Source of the DNA: Isoetes taiwanensis
Taxonomy: Eukaryota; Streptophyta; Lycopodiopsida; Isoetales; Isoetaceae
DNA: 64,000 nt
Direction: 5' to 3'
NCBI GenBank assembly: GCA_021234155.1
Contig: JAJEKV010000319.1
Span: 1-64,000 of the forward strand
Numbering within the stretch: the first letter of the stretch is position 1; each line of letters opens with the position of its first letter. Position numbers and translations under genes: made by a program. Under the pieces are notes generated by a model. The model saw nothing but the letters and a program-made list of their open reading frames with translations, was not told where the DNA came from and did not search any database. Of the stretch, positions 58,826 through 64,000 are shown piece by piece.

Positions 58826-60407
58826 TACATCAGCCACTCATCTATTAGCATTGTATTTTTTTGGGGTCCAAATGATATAATTGGATTTTCCCTTTATTTT
58901 TCGTGGGTAGTTCGCATGTGTGCGGCTACCCACTGTCCACCATTGTAGAAAATCTGCTGAGATGAATGAGAAGCCTATCTATGGCGGTTTGTTGGTTTCT
59001 TGCGAGTCCCATTCTAGAATTCATTACTTTCGTTGCTTTATTGGCCACATTATGTCCTTTTGCGGATATTATTTTATCCAATATTTTATTATCTTATCAT
59101 TCATGCTGAATAGGTCCCTTTGTATGTCTTACATTCCCACGAACTTGTTTTAGATGTTCGTGTGCTTCTTTGCTTCCTTTTGCACCCGTTGTTCTCGGCT
59201 CATTTTACCCATTAGCCCTGTTAATCTCTACAGTCTCACTTGCCTCGTGATTTCGGACTTTCTCATTTGATTGCTCTCCAGGCCTGAGTATTACTTCATT
59301 ATGGCATGTTCACACTGTTTTACGTATTTATATTGCTCGACATCTATTTTGTCTATGTTCTAGTTATTTTATCCCTTATGTATTTGGCCTATTATTGTCC
59401 CATTTACCCAATCGCTCTAGCTATTATTGTGCACATCCATATGTCAATTCCAGGTCTCCCTCTGTGCCTTGCATGCTCCTTCTGGACCTTGAGTTCTTTT
59501 ATCCTGTTAGCCTCTTCTATTTTTTCGGTCCAATCTGGTCTCTTTAAATCTTGACCCATTTGCTCAGTTGTTTCGTAGGTAATCTAGTATATAGCAACTT
59601 CTTCGCTTATCTCTTTGATTGAAATTCATCTCTCCTGCCCTCATTGTTTTCATAACATCTTGTTTTTGGCATTTTTTCCATTTAGATTGGTCCCTTTAGA
59701 TTGTCGTTAGGATATTCGTTATGTTTGTTTGTAAGGTTCTTACTCTTTGTCCCATTAATCCTATAGCTTTCGTACGCAATTTGATCTATTTAGCATGTTT
59801 GCGCTTATTATCCAGTTGCGCATTATGGTTTGCGTGCATTTGATCCGTCTTGCTTACCTGCTATATTTAGATTTTGGAGGTTTTTGGATGCTATGGTGCA
59901 TATGTACATGCAAGCATTATCCTGCATTATTTCTTTATGGTTTTCAGTGTTTTCCTTGTCAATTTTTTCGTTAAGTTTGTAGCTTGTTTCTAGTTCCTTT
60001 TTTATTATTTTTCTATTTCTTCCTTTTGCTCCAATTTAATCCCGTTAACTCATGTGCATCATGCCTTTTCTGCTTTTGCGTCTACTTGCCTTGTTTTTTT
60101 TCTCAGTTTGTTGCCTTACTTCTTTTACCCGGTTGACTCCATTAGTTCATTCAATCCATCAGCCCTTCGCTTTATCTTTGGCTTATTTGCACTGTTGTTT
60201 TAAGCTAGTCCTAGGTCACCTCTTGATTCGCCTTAGTTCTCCTTTTTTCTGTTTGGTGTTCATATATCATATTCTTTTGCCCTCTACTTCTAGCTTTTAT
60301 GCGCTCTCTTTTTAATCATTTTTTGTTGTCCATCTCTCCCCTCGTTTGCCTTTGCCTTGTCGTCCTAGTTTGCTCCATTCTTTTTGAGGTAGATTCCTCT
60401 TCTATCG

Positions 60408-60443
60408 GCCAACTAGTTGTATCATAGGACCCATCCTAGGAAT
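60408..60443 (+). repeat. Internal repeat B1 of split-repeat insert
   Basis: 36 bp identical to 61,402-61,437, ending CCATCCTAGGAAT, directly joined to A2. Confidence 0.93.
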
Positions 60444-60595
60444 GCCACGGTTCTATTGCGATAGCAATAGAACCGACATTCCCTGGATGGGGACATCTAC
60501 CTGCATCTCCTATTTATATCGCCTTCTTCATCATTTCTAGTCATGGCGTTCTCTTGAGTTCCTTTCCATTCTCCTCATTTCTGGCTCCCAAGTTT
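60444..60595 (+). repeat. Internal repeat A2 of split-repeat insert
   Basis: Near-identical copy of A1, with the same hairpin at 60,448-60,475. Because B1 ends GGAAT, an outer GGAATG / CATTCC pairing also forms here, lengthening the hairpin. Confidence 0.93.
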
Positions 60596-61401
60596 CCCCC
60601 TCCTCTCCCTCAATAGTATCTCGAGCTTGTTGGGTCATATCTACGTCGATATCTGTTTCTCATTTTCCTTTGTGGAAGTTGCTCCATTTCCTTCTAATCG
60701 GTCTGTCATCTTTATGTATCTATTTTTGTATACCTCTCGGATCATCCTGAGGCACGTGATAACCTCCACGTTTTCTTTCTATCTCCTTTGAAAGTGCATA
60801 TGTTCTTATATTTCATTTTTTGGGCGGTGGCACTGTTGCCTCGAGGGGCTTACTCATTATTTCATTCTTTTCGGCATTGCCTTTGTAGCCTCAGAAGTTA
60901 TAATTTCTTTTCATTATCTCTCGGTGGTGGATGTAGCCTCCGGAGGCGACACTAGTCGGATGGTTTTCCCACGATGTTCATTCCGTGGAAGGTTCCCGAT
61001 TGGTCGGCTGTTGTTTCTTTTTCGGCGTGGCCATGGAGCCGCTGAGCCTTATTATTGGTTTGATACAATATTGTATTGATGCGTGGGACGCATAACTCCC
61101 TAATATGTCATTTTCTTGTTACAGCTTTGACTCTACAGGTTACTCTTGGAGTATCTCGGTTATCACGGTGTGAGGGGTTGCGCTTCATCCTTAAGGAGTC
61201 TCGCCATCCTGTTTATCGGAGAATTCTCGGCTGACATATGTTAGCGATGGAGCATCCCTACATGGAAGATGATTCGTCTCTTTATCTATTCATGCTCTCG
61301 ATGATTGTCTAGTTTCGGAGCATATTTTTTCAAAACTTCAACCCCTAGTACGGGGAACCAATTTGTACTCAGTGTTTCAAAGAGCTCAATGAGAACACCA
61401 C
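60596..61401 (+). other. Segment between A2 and B2 of split-repeat insert
   Basis: 806 bp noncoding, again T-rich. It contains no part that I could match to the long interior by eye, which matters for choosing between one element and two. Confidence 0.5.
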
Positions 61402-61437
61402 GCCAACTAGTTGTATCATAGGACCCATCCTAGGAAT
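61402..61437 (+). repeat. Terminal repeat B2 of split-repeat insert
   Basis: Exact copy of B1 at the right end of the insert. LINE-2 coding resumes at the next base. Confidence 0.93.
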
Positions 61438-63300
61438 TGTCTATTATGCAATATGCTGATGATACCTTCCTTTTTCTAAGGTATGATGATGGGAGTTTTC
61501 ATGCCTTCCAACATGTGTTAAAGTCCTTCTACTTTATCTCTGGGGTTGGGCTGAATCACTAAATGTGAGATCATATGGCCATTTGAAGAAGACATTGATA
61601 CAAGGGTTAGGGCTTGGAACTACCATATAGTGACAGCTATGGAGACTACTAAGCTTTTGGGTATGCCACTCAACATTGGAGAAAATTTGAAAGGTCTCTG
61701 GTCACCAATTATATAAAGAATTCGAAAAAAGGTTAACCTCTGATCTTGTAAGTCCCTGTCCACTATGGGGAGAGTGACAATTGCTAATGCAATCCTCAAT
61801 GCTACCCATGTTTATTATTCTTCGGCGATTGTGGCACAAAAATATATATACGGCCAGTTATTGGTAGTTATTCGCAAATTTATATTGTGGAGGGGGATAT
61901 TTGGGGTTGCATGGTCGAGAAATGTGCCGAGATAGGAAAGATGGGGGATTGGGATGTAAAGACCCAATGGTCCAAAGGAAGGTTCTAGCAGCAAAATTTG
62001 TATGGAGGGCTATTCAAGAGGAGGCATCTCCAGCTATTGCCTTTGTGAGTCACTAGCTGAAATATGGAAAGATTAAGGGGAAACCTTCAACCCCGAGAGA
62101 TGAGGTGGGTTCCTACTTCTATAAATTTTCAATGGGCCGAGGTACCTCCCCTATAATGAGGAAAATATTAGAAGCCTGGCAGGATGTGCAGAGTCTCTTT
62201 AGCTTAGCAGATGCTCAAGTGGGAGGCTGGGGGGGGGGAGGGAGGGGGGGGGGCTGAGTATATTTTGGAATACTAGGATTTGGATGAGGAATACGCTCCC
62301 CCTTGCACTTATACACCCTCGTGTATTCATTAAATAGCGGGCCGCTGGAATTTGCAAGGTAGGGCAGTTGTGGGAAAATGACAGATGGATTACATGGACA
62401 AGATTTAAAGTTTTAGTCCCAGGTGCTGATGAAGGAGATAGGAAGATCTTTAGGAAGATTATGGTGAATATCAATATGCACTCTGGTATTGTAGGGGGAG
62501 AGGACAGATGGCTATGTGAAGATGGAGCAGAGTATAAAGTCAGGAAGTTGTATGGATTGCTAATGCCACAGTCCCCATTAAAGGCTGCAGCCAGGTTGGG
62601 ATTAGACCAAACAGAAACCAAGGACCTATTGGCTAAGTCTTGGTCCTCCTTGTGCTCTAAAAAGATATGATTCTTCCGCTGGATCAGTTTACAAAAAGGA
62701 GTTTACACTATGACATGGTTGATGAATCAGGGAGTGGTTCAACATGATCTTTGCCCTCTCGGATGTGGAGCCTCAGAGACAATGGATCACCTCTTCTTTT
62801 GTCCGACCATAGGACTTCTGGAGATGGGTCTGTCCTATTATTGGGCTACAAGTGTGTCAGCTGTCATGGCCGGCCATTCTAGCCAATATAGGTGCAGACA
62901 TTATTCGACTCACATTAACCAATATATCACTGTGGTGCATCTGGAAACATCAATGCGGTGTAGCTCTTGGAGGGTTGTCTCCTTCGGTAACAAGGATTAA
63001 GAGTACTTTCAAGGGGACATAGCCCTCATGGCCCTGGCCCACCATCAGAAGTTTGGTCGTAATTACAACAAGAACTTAGATAGAATTGGCAGTCTTAGGG
63101 GATTCTATTCTTTCTTTAAATGCCATTGGGAGTTGGACTTAAAACAGTGTGCAGTAGAGGCAGATGGCCTGCCTATCATCTGTGTGTTTGAAGGTGGTTC
63201 TTCACCTCTAGAGAGGCCTGCTCCTAAGGTCTTGTTGCTTGGAACTGGCTACTCGCTCCATATAGTATCTAAGCCTGGATGAAGACAGTCAATCCTCTCG
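61438..63300 (+). pseudogene. LINE-2 ORF2 3' part (motif C, thumb, zf-RVT)
   Basis: It resumes LSIMQYADDTF (motif C YADD at about 61,453-61,464), directly in frame with the left part when the insert is removed. Downstream frames give ESLGMPLN-like and KVGxLxxWxxNDRWITW-like thumb/connector pieces and the zinc motif LCPLGCGASETMDHLFFCPT at about 62,752-62,811. A G-rich run (62,230-62,256) lies inside it. Many stops. Confidence 0.85.
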
Positions 63301-63471
63301 TAATCCAGGGCTAGGGAAGACTGGAGTGGCAGCTTCGTTAGTACAAGCCTTGACTCTTATGAGTAATGCCTGCTTCGTGACAATTCTTTCTATCAATCCC
63401 ATGTGGGGATATCCTTTGTAAATTATCATATATATTAATACATACTCTTACCCTCAAAAAAAAAAAAACCT
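63300..63471 (+). other. LINE-2 3' UTR and poly(A) tail
   Basis: Short noncoding 3' region ending ACCCTC plus a 12-A tract at about 63,458-63,470. No matching target duplication was found upstream. Confidence 0.75.
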
Positions 63472-64000
63472 TTAAATCCGTTTACACAGACTTTTATCAT
63501 TCAATGGACTTCATGCAAAGACCATTTTCAGATACAATTGGCAGCCTTAGGTTAGACCAGATGTCAACTAACCTAAGCCTTAATCTGGTTACAAAATCAA
63601 AAATTTAATTCCATTAAATACGTTGAAAAGAAGTACACTAATCATTTCTTGGTCTTTATACCCAAGACACAACTGTATTGCCATTTGAGAATAAAAAAGT
63701 ATACGTTCAAAGTGATATCTGATGTTGAAGTCATGTTCAAAGTTGATCTTGAATAGTCCTTAGCTTCCATGTCATGTAGACAAATAAAATATTGTATTTC
63801 TCACAACTTCAAAACAAAGAGCAAGAAGTTTGGTTACCGATGATAGAACAGAGGAGGACGATTAGCCAAAGAATGGGTAAAAGCCTAAGCTACTAACGGT
63901 GTGGGTGTGAACTTCTTGGGTTTACCACCCTTCACTTTGTAAAAAGTCCCCTGAAATGGGCAAAACAATTGTGGAGACATGCAGACATAGGATTATTAAA
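63472..64000. other. No recognisable gene
   Basis: AT-rich flank of LINE-2 with no coding or repeat signal that I recognise. Confidence 0.4.

Larger units (their letters stand above)
53244..60407 (+). other. Interior of split-repeat insert, noncoding, T-rich on plus strand
   Basis: Seven kilobases are strongly biased to T and C on the plus strand. All longer frames (up to 195 aa) are Phe/Leu/Ser-rich products of that bias. Internal repeats include a near-identical 177-bp pair (57,983-58,158 and 58,336-58,514), a 40-bp pair (about 58,295-58,335 and 58,982-59,020), a two-copy block at about 57,333-57,450, and a diverged pair (57,590-57,745 and 59,033-59,150). Confidence 0.7.
53087..61437 (+). 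mobile_element. 8.35-kb insert with split direct repeats (A1...B1-A2...B2)
   Basis: Repeat A (about 155 bp) is at 53,087-53,243 and 60,444-60,595, about 95% identical by eye. Repeat B (36 bp with GAAT, identical) is at 60,408-60,443 and 61,402-61,437. B1 abuts A2. GAAT occurs at the left LINE junction (53,083-53,086), the B1/A2 junction (60,440-60,443) and the right LINE junction (61,434-61,437). This is the layout of PAT/Ngaro-type tyrosine-recombinase retrotransposons, where B1-A2 equals the junction of a circular intermediate. I see no reverse transcriptase, RNase H or recombinase, so it would be non-autonomous. The alternative is two related elements inserted head-to-tail at one GAAT. Confidence 0.6.
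50600..63471 (+). mobile_element. Second L1-type LINE (LINE-2), split by an 8.35-kb insert
   Basis: This copy is more decayed than LINE-1. The ORF1 3' end (to 51,020) and all ORF2 domains can be followed in order across many frameshifts: endonuclease from 51,017, reverse transcriptase to 53,086, YADD at 61,450, zf-RVT at about 62,750-62,810, and a poly(A) tail at 63,460-63,471. The 5' limit is uncertain because upstream ORF1 sequence is unrecognisable, so the copy may be truncated. I found no target duplication. The insert at 53,087-61,437 interrupts codon GAA|TTG between reverse transcriptase motifs B and C. Confidence 0.85.

Noticed and set aside
53087-61437. Ordinary LTR retrotransposon with 994-bp LTRs
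   Set aside because: The right-hand A2...B2 unit would be an LTR, but the left A1 is not followed by B after about 1 kb, and B does not end in CA. B1 joined directly to A2 is not an LTR-internal boundary.
53087-61437. Helitron
   Set aside because: No TC start, no CTRR end at an A/T target in either orientation, and no Rep/helicase. The hairpin near one end alone is not enough.

Overview
This is a plant nuclear window dominated by transposable elements. The plant signs are pentatricopeptide-repeat (PPR) relics, a chromodomain Ty3/gypsy element, L1-type LINEs, a CACTA transposon with its exact termini, and GT-AG introns. I see no operons, rRNA or convincing tRNA genes. The style of the LINE ORF2 and the heavy repeat load would fit a large land-plant genome (seed-free plant or gymnosperm), but I cannot name the species.

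Layout. 1-16 kb: mostly anonymous sequence with a diverged dispersed repeat (about 0.64-1.16 kb), a PPR-like relic (2.6-3.5 kb), a tandem duplication (11.2-11.4 kb) and a Ty1/copia reverse transcriptase scrap (11.5-11.9 kb). 16-20.3 kb: a minus-strand retroelement ORF1-like relic, a possible small gene with a TATA box (19.05-19.4 kb), a tandem duplication and a foldback. 20,493-23,962: a complete-ended, non-autonomous CACTA element with a TCG target duplication. 25.1-30.1 kb: the only convincing non-retroelement gene region. It is a spliced, now frameshifted gene with a ParB/sulfiredoxin-like domain and possibly a degenerate DNA methyltransferase-like region, followed 19 bp later by an FCP1/NLI-interacting-factor-like phosphatase gene with an altered catalytic motif. 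Two of its introns carry the same inverted-repeat motif. 30.3-34.6 kb: a tandem array, an LTR-like promoter/poly(A) segment and anonymous sequence.

34.7-47.6 kb is a nested stack. A chromovirus pol fragment was split by a LINE (LINE-1 here; 14-bp target duplication, poly(A) tail). That LINE was split by an AT-rich insert (about 41.73-46.13 kb), which in turn contains a 3.95-kb element with 24-bp perfect terminal inverted repeats. The inner element carries a striking tandem array of about ten palindromic hairpins. A second copy of the 1-kb dispersed repeat lies at 47.65-48.24 kb. A second LINE (LINE-2; about 50.6-63.47 kb) is split exactly inside its reverse transcriptase by an 8.35-kb insert.

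That insert (53,087-61,437) is the most unusual object. Its repeats are arranged A1 ... B1-A2 ... B2, the split-direct-repeat layout of PAT/Ngaro-type tyrosine-recombinase retrotransposons. B1 and A2 are joined through the same GAAT found at both LINE junctions. It encodes no recognisable protein, so it would be non-autonomous. The main alternative is two related elements inserted head-to-tail at the same GAAT.
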